Shown one piece after another: positions 1 through 8,744 of a DNA stretch of 64,000 bases. Under the pieces are notes generated by a model. It saw nothing but the letters and a program-made list of their open reading frames with translations, ran no database searches and was not told the DNA's origin. The stretch spans positions 5,097,501 to 5,161,500 of the forward strand of contig NZ_CP150269.1 in assembly GCF_037976825.1 (NCBI RefSeq). The letters are read 5' to 3'. The stretch is from Paenibacillus sp. FSL K6-1330. Lineage in GTDB: Bacteria; Bacillota; Bacilli; Paenibacillales; Paenibacillaceae. The position numbers and the translations under genes were made by a program. Position 1 is the first letter of the stretch, and each line of letters opens with the position of its first letter.

Positions 1-1922
1 GCATCCATGGGATCCAGCTTGAGCGTTTCCTCAAGCCATGACTTCGCATCCGCCAAGCGTCCCAGCTTTCTTAAGGCGAAACTCTTGAGATGCCGCGCCT
101 TATAATTCCGATACTGGGCAGCCAGTGATCGTTCGATCAGATCGAACGCTTCCTCATATTCCCGCTTCTCGCAGGCAATCTGGGCCAAAGCCAGATAACC
201 AGCCCCTTGCCAGGCCCCCGCCCAGACCGACTTGTACAGATAAGCGTACGCTTCGTCCAAACGTCCCTGCCATTTCAAGGCTTTGCCCAAATGATAGAAC
301 GGTTCGCTGTCATAGGGTCGGGCGTTGTGGCGGGTCAAGGTTTCAATGGCTTTTCTAAAATAAACCTTACTCTGCGTAAAGCACCCTCTCCGCAGCAAGA
401 GCAAACCATAGGCATTGTTTAGCCTTGCGTCTCCCGCATCGCGCCGAAGACCTTCCATATAGTAGGCTTCCGGTTCATAGGTTGCGTGCCGGTACTGCTC
501 CAGATGCTGTCCCGCTAAGAATAGCGCTTCGGTATTCTTCAGCTCCTCCGGCTTGCCAATCTCCGTGGCAGGGTCCGGTGTCCGCTCCAAGGTACGCGGC
601 TTGGGCTGGTAAGCGACCAACTCCTTGCCGTCCGCAGCGAATACCGCGACACGCACATCTTCTTCATTGACACCGGGATCCAGATCGATCACGGCATGGA
701 AGGTGTCGGCCGGCGACAGCTTGACCTTCCGATCCAAATAGGTGCGTCCCGCTCCGGTCACCAGGATGCGAGCCCCTTCCCTAACCGAGGTGGCATAGAC
801 ATGGACAACGGCTTTATGGTCGTGAACTTCGAGATTTACGGCGGCGTCAATGGACGCGTTCTTCACCAGTCCGATGTCTTTATAGGGCATGAAGTACTGC
901 TTGAAGCTTTTCTCCTCATATGGCGCCAGCCAGGTGAAGTCAGGCTGGTTATCGGTATACACGCCGGTCATGAGCTCGATGTACGGGCCGTCTTCGTCGG
1001 TCAGGTTGCGATCCCAGGCTTGGCCGAATTCGCCGTGCCCCCATGTCCACTGTTTTTTACCGGGAGATATATGTTTATTGGCCACATGCAGAATCCCCGC
1101 TTTCAAGCCATGGTCATATCCGCCGACGAAATCATAATCCGAATGATAAGCCATATAGGAAGTCGGAACGGGAATGTTGCGGTACATGGAAATATCGACG
1201 CCCGCCGAATAGTCCTGCTTATAATACGTGCCGGTGGCAATCGGAAATTTGGACACGTCCCGTTTCCCATGATCGAACACCGCGTGAACATCCGGCGGAA
1301 ATACGGACTGGGTATGATCGTTGACCGCTACGGCCGGATTCGCCCACCACAGAAAAGTCTGCGGCTCCGAGGTCCGATTGTACATCTGTGCGTGAATTTC
1401 AAGATACGCCTTGCCCGGATACAGCGTGAAGCCGGTAGACACCTTCGTGCCGTACATCCGGTCGATCTCGCCGACCCATACCGTCTTGCTGCCATCCGGG
1501 TGATCCGTTAAGCTCCACTCCACCTCGCCAAAGGTGTTCGGACGGTGATGCTGCGGCCAGTTAAACTCGATTCCCCCGGATATCCAAGGTCCTGCGAGGC
1601 CAACCAAAGCCGGCTTGATCACTTGATTGTGGTATACAATATCATAGTTGTTGGTTTTATCGATGGCCCGGTAGATGCGGCCGCCAATCTGCGGCATGAT
1701 CTGAATCTGCACGTACTCATTTTCAAGGAAAATGATCCGGTAGGGCTTTACTACTTTCTCATCGTAAATTTTATCGATGACCGGCAGCGGATAGACACGC
1801 CCAGAGCTCCCCTGATACACGCGTTTCTCCAAAAACATCGGGTTCAGGTCCGGCTTCCCCACTTCATACGTGGGAATCTCTACGGTCTCTTCCCGTACGC
1901 TCACTTGCAGCTGTTTTGTCAT
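1..1922 (-). CDS. DUF5107 domain protein with C-terminal TPR repeats (3' end beyond window)
   Basis: The minus-strand frame opens at ATG 1922 and runs without a stop to the window edge (about 640 codons seen), so the C-terminus is missing. The N-terminal 370 or so residues have the DUF5107 look: a beta-rich fold like sugar mutarotase or glycosidase side domains, with GGRIYRAID, GPWISGGIEFNWPQHH and WWANPAVAV. The last 200 residues are TPR-like helical pairs (FYHLGKALKWQGRLDEAY, YLALAQIACEKREYEEA). There is no signal peptide, so it is probably cytoplasmic. DUF5107-TPR proteins usually sit in carbohydrate loci; their biochemical role is not settled, and glycan binding or hydrolysis is my inference. 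GGAGGG lies about 11 bases upstream of the start. It is divergent from the AraC gene, which may control it. Confidence 0.85.
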   Translation of the reverse strand, partial: MTKQLQVSVREETVEIPTYEVGKPDLNPMFLEKRVYQGSSGRVYPLPVIDKIYDEKVVKPYRIIFLENEYVQIQIMPQIGGRIYRAIDKTNNYDIVYHNQVIKPALVGLAGPWISGGIEFNWPQHHRPNTFGEVEWSLTDHPDGSKTVWVGEIDRMYGTKVSTGFTLYPGKAYLEIHAQMYNRTSEPQTFLWWANPAVAVNDHTQSVFPPDVHAVFDHGKRDVSKFPIATGTYYKQDYSAGVDISMYRNIPVPTSYMAYHSDYDFVGGYDHGLKAGILHVANKHISPGKKQWTWGHGEFGQAWDRNLTDEDGPYIELMTGVYTDNQPDFTWLAPYEEKSFKQYFMPYKDIGLVKNASIDAAVNLEVHDHKAVVHVYATSVREGARILVTGAGRTYLDRKVKLSPADTFHAVIDLDPGVNEEDVRVAVFAADGKELVAYQPKPRTLERTPDPATEIGKPEELKNTEALFLAGQHLEQYRHATYEPEAYYMEGLRRDAGDARLNNAYGLLLLRRGCFTQSKVYFRKAIETLTRHNARPYDSEPFYHLGKALKWQGRLDEAYAYLYKSVWAGAWQGAGYLALAQIACEKREYEEAFDLIERSLAAQYRNYKARHLKSFALRKLGRLADAKSWLEETLKLDPMD

Positions 1923-2089
1923 GATTCGGCATCCCTCCATTGGTATCAGCATTGGCTGCTTCATGTCTATTTTATAAGCACGTCTGCACGCAGAGCCATT
2001 GACGATATCATGTTCAGGATGGATTATATTCTGATTATTTTGCTCTCCATGAGGTTGACAAGGCTGCCGTCCCGATACATAGTAAAACT

Positions 2090-2983
2090 ATGGATACCAT
2101 ACGAAAATCAGACGGATTCGAGTCTCAAAAAGTCATTGTCCTCCCGGATCATATTATGAAAGAGGCGGCCCGCCATCCACTTGTGGAACCGCTGCACGTA
2201 ACTGACATCGGATACTTTCCGCGTGCGCTTCATCACTACCGGGAACGCCCGGAGGGCAGCGGCGCGTACATCTTAATCTACTGCGTAGAAGGTGAAGGCT
2301 GGTACCGGGTCAACGGCGGCAAAACCTATTCTCTGCTCAAGGGGCAGGCGGTCGTCATCCCGCCGGATACGCCGCATGAATATGCATCCTCGGAGCTTCA
2401 TCCCTGGAGCATTTACTGGTGGCATATGAAGGGGACGAACGCGGGCCTATTATTTGAGGGCTTTAGCCATTCGGCGGAACCCGCCGTCCTTCCGGTCGAT
2501 CAGTCAAGGAGCATCGTGGAGCTGTTTCAGGAAAGTTACGATCTGCTGCAAAAAGGGTATACGCTGAACCATATCATCCATGTCTCGCAGCTCGCCGGCC
2601 ACTTGGCGGCTCTGATCCGCCTCGCCCGGCTCCAACCGCAGCGGGGGCTGGATCAGCAAAATAAGCATGACATGGAGCAGACGCTTCGGTTTATGACGGA
2701 GCACCTGGAGGGACATGTGAGCCTGAAGGAGCTGGCGGTTAACGCCAATCTATCCATTCCGCACTTCACCTTCCGGTTCAAGGAAGCAACGGGCTACTCC
2801 CCCATCGATTACTATCTGCGGCTCAAAATCCAGCGAGCCTGCCAGCATCTGGACCTGACCGGCCAGAGCGTCAAGGAGATCAGCCACCGTTTCGGCTTCC
2901 AGGACCCCTACTACTTCTCGCGACTGTTCAAAAAAATCATGGGAAAATCCCCTTCCGAATACCGAGATACCCGGAAGGGGTAG
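2090..2983 (+). CDS. AraC family transcriptional regulator with cupin sensor domain
   Basis: A 297-residue regulator. Residues about 25-150 form an AraC-type cupin that would bind a sugar (HYRERPEGSGAYILIYC, then VVIPPDTPHEYASS). Residues about 195-295 hold the paired helix-turn-helix DNA-binding domain (SLKELAVNANLSIPHFTFRF and VKEISHRFGFQDPYYFSRLF, ending GKSPSEYR). The ATG at 2156 is an alternative start, but residues before it (VIVLPDHI) resemble the N-terminus I expect for such regulators, so 2090 is kept. No good ribosome site precedes either. Divergence from the DUF5107 gene with a 167-bp shared intergenic region suggests it activates that gene in response to a carbohydrate; this is inference from context. 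Confidence 0.88.
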   Translation: MDTIRKSDGFESQKVIVLPDHIMKEAARHPLVEPLHVTDIGYFPRALHHYRERPEGSGAYILIYCVEGEGWYRVNGGKTYSLLKGQAVVIPPDTPHEYASSELHPWSIYWWHMKGTNAGLLFEGFSHSAEPAVLPVDQSRSIVELFQESYDLLQKGYTLNHIIHVSQLAGHLAALIRLARLQPQRGLDQQNKHDMEQTLRFMTEHLEGHVSLKELAVNANLSIPHFTFRFKEATGYSPIDYYLRLKIQRACQHLDLTGQSVKEISHRFGFQDPYYFSRLFKKIMGKSPSEYRDTRKG

Positions 2984-3332
2984 GTTTCTCCTCTTTATGT
3001 GTTGTGAGACGCTCCACGTACGAATCGTTCCTACCATCGGTGTTGTCCCCAATTTCTTGAATTGGTTCTCGTCAGGGAAGAAATTCGAGGACAAAGGCGA
3101 CCGCATTCGCTTCTCGGAATCGTTTCATCCTTTCCACTGCTTCGTGCTGATGCCATAATTAAAAAAATGTTGCAGAAAAAGAAATCATCGTTTGGAAATA
3201 TGACCTGCGACCTTTGTGGTTACAGTTAAACATAAATCGAGGCTATCCCCAGTAAATAAACTATCTTCTTCCCAAACAAAAAAACTACCCTGACGGTAAA
3301 AGTTCCTAGAACAATTGATTCACATGAAGTTT
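2984..3332. other. Intergenic stretch without a recognised gene
   Basis: The stretch between the AraC gene and the SelO remnant. A 53-codon plus-strand frame (2998-3159, starting MCCETLHVRIV and ending HCFVLMP) is open but has no ribosome site and no family I recognise. The rest is AT-rich and shows nothing convincing. Confidence 0.4.
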
Positions 3333-3530
3333 TCAAGTACCGTAAATCGTCCGGTAAGGATGGGGTGATAATGCAGGTAGTGTGGAGCAATCAACCTGTT
3401 CTTGAGAGTGTGCGTAGGGGCTAGAAAGAACAAGAAGAAGGCGCTCCATCACGCTGTAGTCTCCATGTTTCACTGCACTTTCTAGAGCGGCCTCTACCCG
3501 GTAGTTTCGAGAAATTTCGCGCTGTAGGAC
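3333..3530 (-). pseudogene. SelO/YdiU (protein adenylyltransferase) C-terminal remnant
   Basis: The minus strand encodes about 60 residues that match the extreme C-terminus of SelO/YdiU proteins as I know them: [20 protein letters not shown], then [19 protein letters not shown] and the ending HPYRTIYGT followed by a natural TGA at 3335-3333. In intact SelO this tail ends a protein of about 480-500 residues with a pseudokinase fold that AMPylates proteins. Nothing of the kinase-like body is present upstream, where the amidohydrolase gene ends at 3556. This is therefore a 3' relic left by a deletion or rearrangement. The family assignment rests on the remembered tail consensus. Confidence 0.7.
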
Positions 3531-3555
3531 GGTCTAACTGCCGTCGCCGATGCTT

Positions 3556-4431
3556 TCAGAGCGCCGCGATCCGCTGCCTGATACGCGGAAATAGTCCAAT
3601 GGCATTCTGGTAGAATACCTTCTCATGATGCTGCTCAGGCACGAGCCTGCGAACGAATTCCGCATACAGGTCGATCGGTGCGAGCGGCCAGTCGGTTCCG
3701 AACAACATTTTCTCGTAATGATCACAGTACACCAGCGCCCGGCGAAAATGGTCCATGAACAGCGGTTCGTTCATGAACCGTTCAAAATGGGGCCGATCTC
3801 CGACGACAAGTCCGGACAAATCGGCGTAGACGTTCGGGTTCTTAGCCACCACTTCGGCGGCATCCATCACCCAGGGATCACCCAAATGGCAAATCATGAA
3901 GTTCACGCCGCGCTGCTGGTAGGCCAATTCATCTACGGTAAGCGGATGCGAATACTTCAGCAATCCGTTCATCGAGTAAGTATCGCCGGTATGAATCACC
4001 ACGGGCATGCCGTACTTGGCAGCCAACTCATAAATCGGCGTGTAGATTTTGTCATAGACGTAATGATGGTAGTACCCAGCATATAGCTTAATTCCCGCCA
4101 CCTCGGGAACTTGCAGACGAGCTTCAATCCTATCGAGCTCCTCTAGGGCGTGCTTGCCGGTGAGCATGTTCGGATTGATGCCGACGCATTCCATTAGGAA
4201 CGGTGGAACGCTTTCTTGCAGGTCAAGACCCATCGGATTAGGTGAATTGGAATCAGGAAAGGCTCCCTTGGTCTGCTCCGTGACGCCCATTCCAATACCG
4301 AGAATGACGTCGTTCTTGTCAAACTCCGCCTTAAGTCCGGCAGTGGTGTAATCGACTTTGGACTGATCAATCGCTGTTTGATGAAAGCTGTCGATGTCCG
4401 ACAGATGAATATGAATGTCAATGATCGGCAT
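3556..4431 (-). CDS. Amidohydrolase-2 family metal-dependent hydrolase
   Basis: A 291-residue TIM-barrel hydrolase of the COG2159 / amidohydrolase-2 type. The metal-binding HxH lies at residues 7-9 (IDIHIHL), the barrel histidines in VVIHTGDT (about 148) and CHLGDPWV (about 185), and the catalytic aspartate in LFGTDWPLAP (about 250). The lysine in GIKLYAG could also ligate metal. No signal peptide, so cytoplasmic. The substrate is unknown; relatives act as decarboxylases, lactonases or amidohydrolases. Its start codon lies inside the 3' end of the upstream GNAT-fusion gene (14-bp overlap), so the two are co-transcribed and probably translationally coupled. Confidence 0.88.
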   Translation of the reverse strand: MPIIDIHIHLSDIDSFHQTAIDQSKVDYTTAGLKAEFDKNDVILGIGMGVTEQTKGAFPDSNSPNPMGLDLQESVPPFLMECVGINPNMLTGKHALEELDRIEARLQVPEVAGIKLYAGYYHHYVYDKIYTPIYELAAKYGMPVVIHTGDTYSMNGLLKYSHPLTVDELAYQQRGVNFMICHLGDPWVMDAAEVVAKNPNVYADLSGLVVGDRPHFERFMNEPLFMDHFRRALVYCDHYEKMLFGTDWPLAPIDLYAEFVRRLVPEQHHEKVFYQNAIGLFPRIRQRIAAL

Positions 4432-7400
4432 GTAAGATCTCCTTTTCGTCGGCAGGATTGGTAAAGGTCAGCTTCTGAAGGTCACGGACATCCTCCGGAT
4501 TCAGATCGATTCGACCCAAGATCAGAAAAGTCGGCTGTGTCCAGGCGGTTTTCCCATTCAGAAGTGAAAGATGGTGATTCACATCGTGACTAAACACCTT
4601 GTTGTTCACATACGCTGATGAACTCTGATTGTGATAACTATTCACTATATGCAGCATGTTCTGTCGAGAATCAGCGCCTATTCGCAAGAGTCCCTTGAAA
4701 TGAAGCTCGGCTTCCAGCTTCCCGAGAAGGAACTTTCCTTCCCCGGGGATTTCCATCCATCCTTCGGAGAAGACTGGTGAAGGCTTGAAGAAATTATCAT
4801 CCCTGAGCGAATAATGCGGCAGAACCAGGCCACTTTCGTTGGTCACCGAATGCAGCACGCAGAGAACAGGGACACCAGGCAGCATAAGGTAATGCTGGTC
4901 GATCGTGATCCCCCGATTCGCTTCCTGCTTCTCGATGACAGTGGTCATTCGGAGTCCCTTCCAGACGTTGCCGTGCACATCCATCCGCTCCGCCCATGTC
5001 GCACTTCTCGGCTCCTGCTGTCGACTGAAGCCACTCATGCCGGGAATGTCCACGCCGAGTCCGCCGTACCAGGGATTCCACCAAGAACGCGGGGCAGCTT
5101 CCGGATACGAACTGTCCAACCATTCTTCGCCTTGGTGCTTCAGGGAATGCACGACGCTGCCGAAGCCAGGGGAAGCCGCTATGGAGAGAATCCCGTTGCT
5201 CACTGTGTACACGGGACCTGCCGCTCCTTCCTCCAGCCCGCAAACGACGGCTGCTTCCGTTTGGGGAAGCCAGAGAGCCGACCGCTCCTGAACCCAATCC
5301 TCGCCGCGATAGACGGCACGGGCCTTCCAACCGGATTCGCCATTTTCCGGGTCTTGCTTTTCCCCAGGGGAGTACTCAAAGCTCGCAGAACGAAGGTCCT
5401 GCTCCTTTTGCAACTTCATGTCGGCAACCTTCCGCTCCGGTTCCTCACCGTTTTGCACATACAGTTCCAAGCTACCGGCGAGCGGAACCATCTTTCTTTC
5501 GATAAGTTCTGCATTCAGCGGCCCAGCCAAGAACGGATTTCCGCCGCCAAGCGCCAGTTCGAGATGATCGTCCAGCATCGGTACGACCGGGTTCCGCAGC
5601 TTCCGGGCGAAGCAGCGGAAATCCCACCACTTGGCGAAGGTGTTTAGAGCAAACACGGTCGTCTTCGTCCGCACGACGGCTCCGCCAGAAATTCGGCCAA
5701 GATCATGCTCCAGACCAAGCGGGTATTCCGGGCGAAGCAGCTTCAGGGAAGGGTCCCAACAGATGCCGCAACCGACGTTCTCTTCCTTGCTGAACAGCCA
5801 GTTCTCCGTGATCTGGGCGCTGTCCCAATGATCCGGATCGCTGGAGTAAGCATCGCCCATGTCCACATAATGGCCCTGGTATGGCAGGATGAGCCTGTTG
5901 CCGAAGAAACCGAAATTCGTCAGCAGATACATGTTCTCTTCCAGCCCTTTGCTGCTGGTGTTGCAGATTTCGTGATAAAACTCGGCGATGCCGCTTGCGA
6001 ACAGCTTGGCCACCGACTTTATCTCCAGGCCGGGGAAGTCTTCCGACTCGTAAAGGGCTTCAAGTACCTGACTCTCCCCTTCTGAGTAAATCTTCACTTC
6101 TTTGGCCTGCTTCTTGGAGAATTCTTCTGCAAACGGCTTACCCAGCTTCGGATAGTTCCACCAGAAACTGTGGTGGGATCCTGGATAATCGATCCACATG
6201 TTATTATCATGCTTGCTCAGATGGAGGGAGAATGCACCGTTCACGGCGACCCACTGTTCACCATCTTCCCCACCGAAACGGCCGTGTGTTCCCTTCATCA
6301 GGACGGACAGCTTGCTTGTGAAGGAAACCGCCTTTTGATCAACCGGAACTGCCGTCACCCCAACCTCTCGCGAGTAGAGTCCGTAGGACCGCAAGATGAA
6401 GGATACCGGGACAGAGGCTTTTCCTTTAGCTGGAAGTGTGAAGCGTACGACACGATCGGCCCATTCCACGCATTCATCCTCTGGCCATTCAAAAGCGAAC
6501 TCCGCTTCCGAGGCAAAATGGTTCTCCACGTTCAGATACAGCTCAGCCGGAATGCCCGGATAAAGCTCCTTGACTGGCAGCGCCGTCTTCATCTTGACCG
6601 GGAATTTAGGAGCGATGCCTATTCGGAACTCGGCTCGCTTGCCACCGATAACCCATTGGCTCTTGACAACGGGATGGGTCTTCTTGTCATTCACTTCTTC
6701 CCGGACCGGGTTAAGCTCGAATTCCCCCTCCACGATGACCGTCTCTCCCGGAGCGATCGTTTGTGCAGCAGTCAGCGCAAAACGGATACACTTGTCGTCC
6801 TGGCCATTGATCTCAATCGCCAGCTCGGAAGCCGAGCGGTTCTTGATTCGATAGCGAACCTTGTAGGCAGAACCGAACACAAGATCGTGATCGTCGATTT
6901 CGGTGGAGATTGCATAATCAGGCGTGTCGAGAGCGGTCAGCCCGCGACCGGACTTTTCGAATTCCGCTCGCACGGAGAGATCTCCCTTACCCCAGGTGTA
7001 TTCAAAAAAATCGAAGCCGCGCTCCCGGCGGCCATCCGGCTCGATGACGAGCTCGCGGGTGCTGTCTGCATACCAATCCAGCTCCTCAAAATAAGGAGCG
7101 AGCGCTTCGGTTTGCAAGATGGTCGGAATGAAGTTCATCAGGTGGACGTAATCATCATTTTTTTCCCAGAAGAACCCGCATTTCTTGTACATCGGCACGG
7201 CTTTGGTGTTGCCTGCCCAGGTAAACAGATCTAGGCGTGGCCACCCCGCTTCAACTGTCTTGCGGACGGCATTCAAGATCAGATTACGGCCGACCTTGTA
7301 GCCGTGATAATCGGGCCGAACATTCAACAGCGGCACATACAGGGCCCCTTCGTCATGGCGGTAGTGGGCGAAACTACAGAAGCCGACAACCTCCTTACCA

Positions 7401-7588
7401 TCGACGGCGAGAAACGCATGAAGATTGGACGAAATCTCCATCTCCCGGCGAACAGCGTCCTCCGTTCTCTGCCTGGTGCCGCCTCCCCAACTTTCGTTGC
7501 TGCGGTTCCACATATCAGTGAGCGCCCCAGCGTAGGAAGGGTCATATTCGATAATTCGAATTTGTTCCGCGGTGGTGTTTGTTGTCAT
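4418..7588 (-). CDS. Very large fusion: N-terminal GNAT acetyltransferase plus all-beta glycosidase-like region
   Basis: A 1056-residue protein. Residues about 10-155 form a GNAT domain (VVGFCSFAHYRHDEGALYVP, then RPDYHGYKVGRNLIL as the acetyl-CoA loop and AVPMYKKCGF). About 900 beta-rich residues follow with no signal peptide. Residues about 230-420 look like paired immunoglobulin-like sandwiches (APGETVIVEGEFELNP). The C-terminal part has the feel of galactose-mutarotase or glycosidase accessory domains (FWWNYPKLGKPF, RSWWNPWYGGLG). It is far longer than a normal GNAT (about 150-180 residues). AAGGAG lies 8 bases before the ATG, and the start overlaps the preceding small ORF as ATGA. The downstream amidohydrolase is coupled. 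The function of the pair is unknown; acetylation of a sugar or aminosugar is only a guess. Confidence 0.8.
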   Translation of the reverse strand: MTTNTTAEQIRIIEYDPSYAGALTDMWNRSNESWGGGTRQRTEDAVRREMEISSNLHAFLAVDGKEVVGFCSFAHYRHDEGALYVPLLNVRPDYHGYKVGRNLILNAVRKTVEAGWPRLDLFTWAGNTKAVPMYKKCGFFWEKNDDYVHLMNFIPTILQTEALAPYFEELDWYADSTRELVIEPDGRRERGFDFFEYTWGKGDLSVRAEFEKSGRGLTALDTPDYAISTEIDDHDLVFGSAYKVRYRIKNRSASELAIEINGQDDKCIRFALTAAQTIAPGETVIVEGEFELNPVREEVNDKKTHPVVKSQWVIGGKRAEFRIGIAPKFPVKMKTALPVKELYPGIPAELYLNVENHFASEAEFAFEWPEDECVEWADRVVRFTLPAKGKASVPVSFILRSYGLYSREVGVTAVPVDQKAVSFTSKLSVLMKGTHGRFGGEDGEQWVAVNGAFSLHLSKHDNNMWIDYPGSHHSFWWNYPKLGKPFAEEFSKKQAKEVKIYSEGESQVLEALYESEDFPGLEIKSVAKLFASGIAEFYHEICNTSSKGLEENMYLLTNFGFFGNRLILPYQGHYVDMGDAYSSDPDHWDSAQITENWLFSKEENVGCGICWDPSLKLLRPEYPLGLEHDLGRISGGAVVRTKTTVFALNTFAKWWDFRCFARKLRNPVVPMLDDHLELALGGGNPFLAGPLNAELIERKMVPLAGSLELYVQNGEEPERKVADMKLQKEQDLRSASFEYSPGEKQDPENGESGWKARAVYRGEDWVQERSALWLPQTEAAVVCGLEEGAAGPVYTVSNGILSIAASPGFGSVVHSLKHQGEEWLDSSYPEAAPRSWWNPWYGGLGVDIPGMSGFSRQQEPRSATWAERMDVHGNVWKGLRMTTVIEKQEANRGITIDQHYLMLPGVPVLCVLHSVTNESGLVLPHYSLRDDNFFKPSPVFSEGWMEIPGEGKFLLGKLEAELHFKGLLRIGADSRQNMLHIVNSYHNQSSSAYVNNKVFSHDVNHHLSLLNGKTAWTQPTFLILGRIDLNPEDVRDLQKLTFTNPADEKEILHADH

Positions 7589-7767
7589 GCTCTCATCTCC
7601 TTATCATCATCTAGAAGTATGTAGTGAATATAGCTGCACCAAATTACTTTATCTGCATTAGCTTCAAAATTTGATATTTCATTAGAATTCATTAACATAT
7701 TTATTTTATCGCCACCAATATGTTCGTCATTATCAGCATTATAGAATTGTAAATTCCCAATCTTCAT
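7585..7767 (-). CDS. Small hypothetical protein overlapping the GNAT-fusion start
   Basis: A 60-residue acidic, AT-rich ORF (MKIGNLQFYNADNDEHIGGD, ending DDDKEMRA). It ends in an ATGA overlap with the start of the GNAT-fusion gene, and that gene's AAGGAG ribosome site lies within its last codons. It has no ribosome site of its own, and a stop codon sits immediately before its ATG. A short frame with a strong ribosome site lies just upstream (7778-7840) in another phase. The two may be pieces of one frameshifted older gene. I do not recognise a family. Confidence 0.4.
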   Translation of the reverse strand: MKIGNLQFYNADNDEHIGGDKINMLMNSNEISNFEANADKVIWCSYIHYILLDDDKEMRA

Positions 7768-7777
7768 CTACAAATGT

Positions 7778-7840
7778 CTATTTATCTTCATTAACTAGCG
7801 CAATAAAATTAGTGTCACCAAGAGGAAGACAAAACTTCAT
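7778..7840 (-). pseudogene. Short ORF with strong ribosome site, probable 5' end of a broken gene
   Basis: A TTGAGGAGG site at about 7846-7855 precedes ATG 7840, which encodes only 20 residues (MKFCLPLGDTNFIALVNEDK) before TAG. The next frame (7585-7767) starts 10 bases further in a different phase and has similar composition. An original gene joining both and inactivated by an indel is the simplest reading. A leader peptide is the alternative. Confidence 0.35.
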
Positions 7841-8171
7841 TTTTAAACCTCCTCAAAAAATAAAGTGCTATTTCATGCCATAGGTTATATTCTTGAACAC
7901 ACCCTGATAAGCCCTATGAGCTATAACTTATCATACTATAAAATGGAAGTATTTAGGCATACAACTAATCCACTACTTCAAAATAAAAACTCCTACCTAG
8001 GGGTCGCTTTCGATACTTTCAGCATGTTTTAGATACTCATTTTTAATATTGAAATTACTGCTCGTCTATGTTACCTACACTTTTTCTTTTTATGTAAATA
8101 GTTGGGTTTAATGTTATACATTTTTTATTTTGAAAATTATAAACTTTTTAAATTAATTGGAGGTTTTTTCT
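7841..8171. other. AT-rich intergenic region
   Basis: About 330 AT-rich bases between the small minus-strand ORFs and the small plus-strand membrane protein gene. It presumably contains divergent promoters. No coding frame, repeat or RNA structure stood out to me. Confidence 0.5.
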
Positions 8172-8297
8172 GTGTATGGTATGTATATATTGTTTATTAT
8201 CTTAATTATTATTGGAGTTACCCCAACTTTTTATAGATTCAACAAACGGATAAATCTATTAGAAGAGCGCATTCGCAAACTTGAAAACAAAGATTGA
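8172..8297 (+). CDS. Small single-pass membrane protein (41 aa)
   Basis: A GTG start at 8172 lies 8 bases after a TGGAGG ribosome site. The product is 41 residues: one hydrophobic helix (residues 4-20, MYILFIILIIIGVTPTF) followed by a charged amphipathic tail (RFNKRINLLEERIRKLENK) with heptad-like spacing suggesting a short coiled coil. The layout, with membrane anchor first and coiled tail in the cytoplasm, matches many small regulatory or scaffold membrane proteins. I cannot name a family. The strong ribosome site and the clean composition argue that it is real. Confidence 0.6.
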   Translation: MYGMYILFIILIIIGVTPTFYRFNKRINLLEERIRKLENKD

Positions 8298-8309
8298 ATA
8301 TCAGAGCGT

Positions 8310-8346
8310 AAAAAAAAACGGCCTAATCCACAAGGAAAAGGCTGTT
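8310..8346 (-). terminator. Rho-independent terminator (minus strand)
   Basis: Read on the minus strand, an imperfect stem pairing CAGCCT with AGGCCG is followed by nine Ts. It lies just after the stop of the minus-strand ORF ending at 8354. Confidence 0.6.
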
Positions 8347-8353
8347 TGCTTTA

Positions 8354-8608
8354 TTATCTGCAATCTTCTTTTTTGAACGTTCCAGCATCGTCTGTACCAC
8401 ACTTTTTGTAATCCCTATCTCTAGGTCCACCACAGACAGCTGGCTGCGAGTACGACTGGATATGTAGTGGATCTACTGTAACGGTGCGCTGTAGTCCTAA
8501 TATATGGTGTATGCCCCTCCTCGCTCCTCCATAGGGCGAATATGGAGCCATTCGATACTGTACATTGGTTAGCATACTCAAGACTAACCCCATAATGGTG
8601 ATCTACAT
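8354..8608 (-). pseudogene. Small cysteine-rich ORF with stop at codon 2
   Basis: A good AGGGAGG ribosome site (about 8615-8621) is followed after 6 bases by ATG at 8608 and then at once by TAG. The same frame continues open for 83 further codons (ITIMGLVLSMLTNVQYRMAP, then CGGPRDRDYKKCGTDDAG, ending KKEDCR) to a stop at 8354 that is followed by a terminator. A nonsense mutation in codon 2 of a small gene is the simplest reading. Restart at ATG 8593 would lack a ribosome site at proper distance. The product would have a short hydrophobic start and three cysteines near its end. Family unknown; it could be a small secreted or coat-like protein. Confidence 0.4.
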
Positions 8609-8682
8609 TTCGTTCCTCCCTTAAGTCCATGATGTAATCTAATATCAGTCATAACATTGAGGTTAACGTGGAAGTCGACGGC

Positions 8683-8719
8683 AAAAAAAACGCCGCATTG
8701 CCTATAAGACAATGCGGCG
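8683..8719 (-). terminator. Rho-independent terminator of the alpha-galactosidase gene
   Basis: On the minus strand a perfect 10-bp stem, CGCCGCATTG with its complement, is followed by eight Ts. It lies about 26 bp after the stop of the GH36 gene. Confidence 0.9.
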
Positions 8720-8744
8720 CGCTCCGTTCCGGGGGATATACGAA

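Noticed and set aside
696..1511. A 271-codon plus-strand open frame
   Set aside because: Shadow of the DUF5107/TPR gene on the minus strand, which has clear motifs and an uninterrupted frame.
2053..2081. TTGACA-N17-CATAGT as promoter of the AraC gene
   Set aside because: The implied transcript would start almost at the chosen ATG; either the promoter or the start would be wrong, so it was not annotated.
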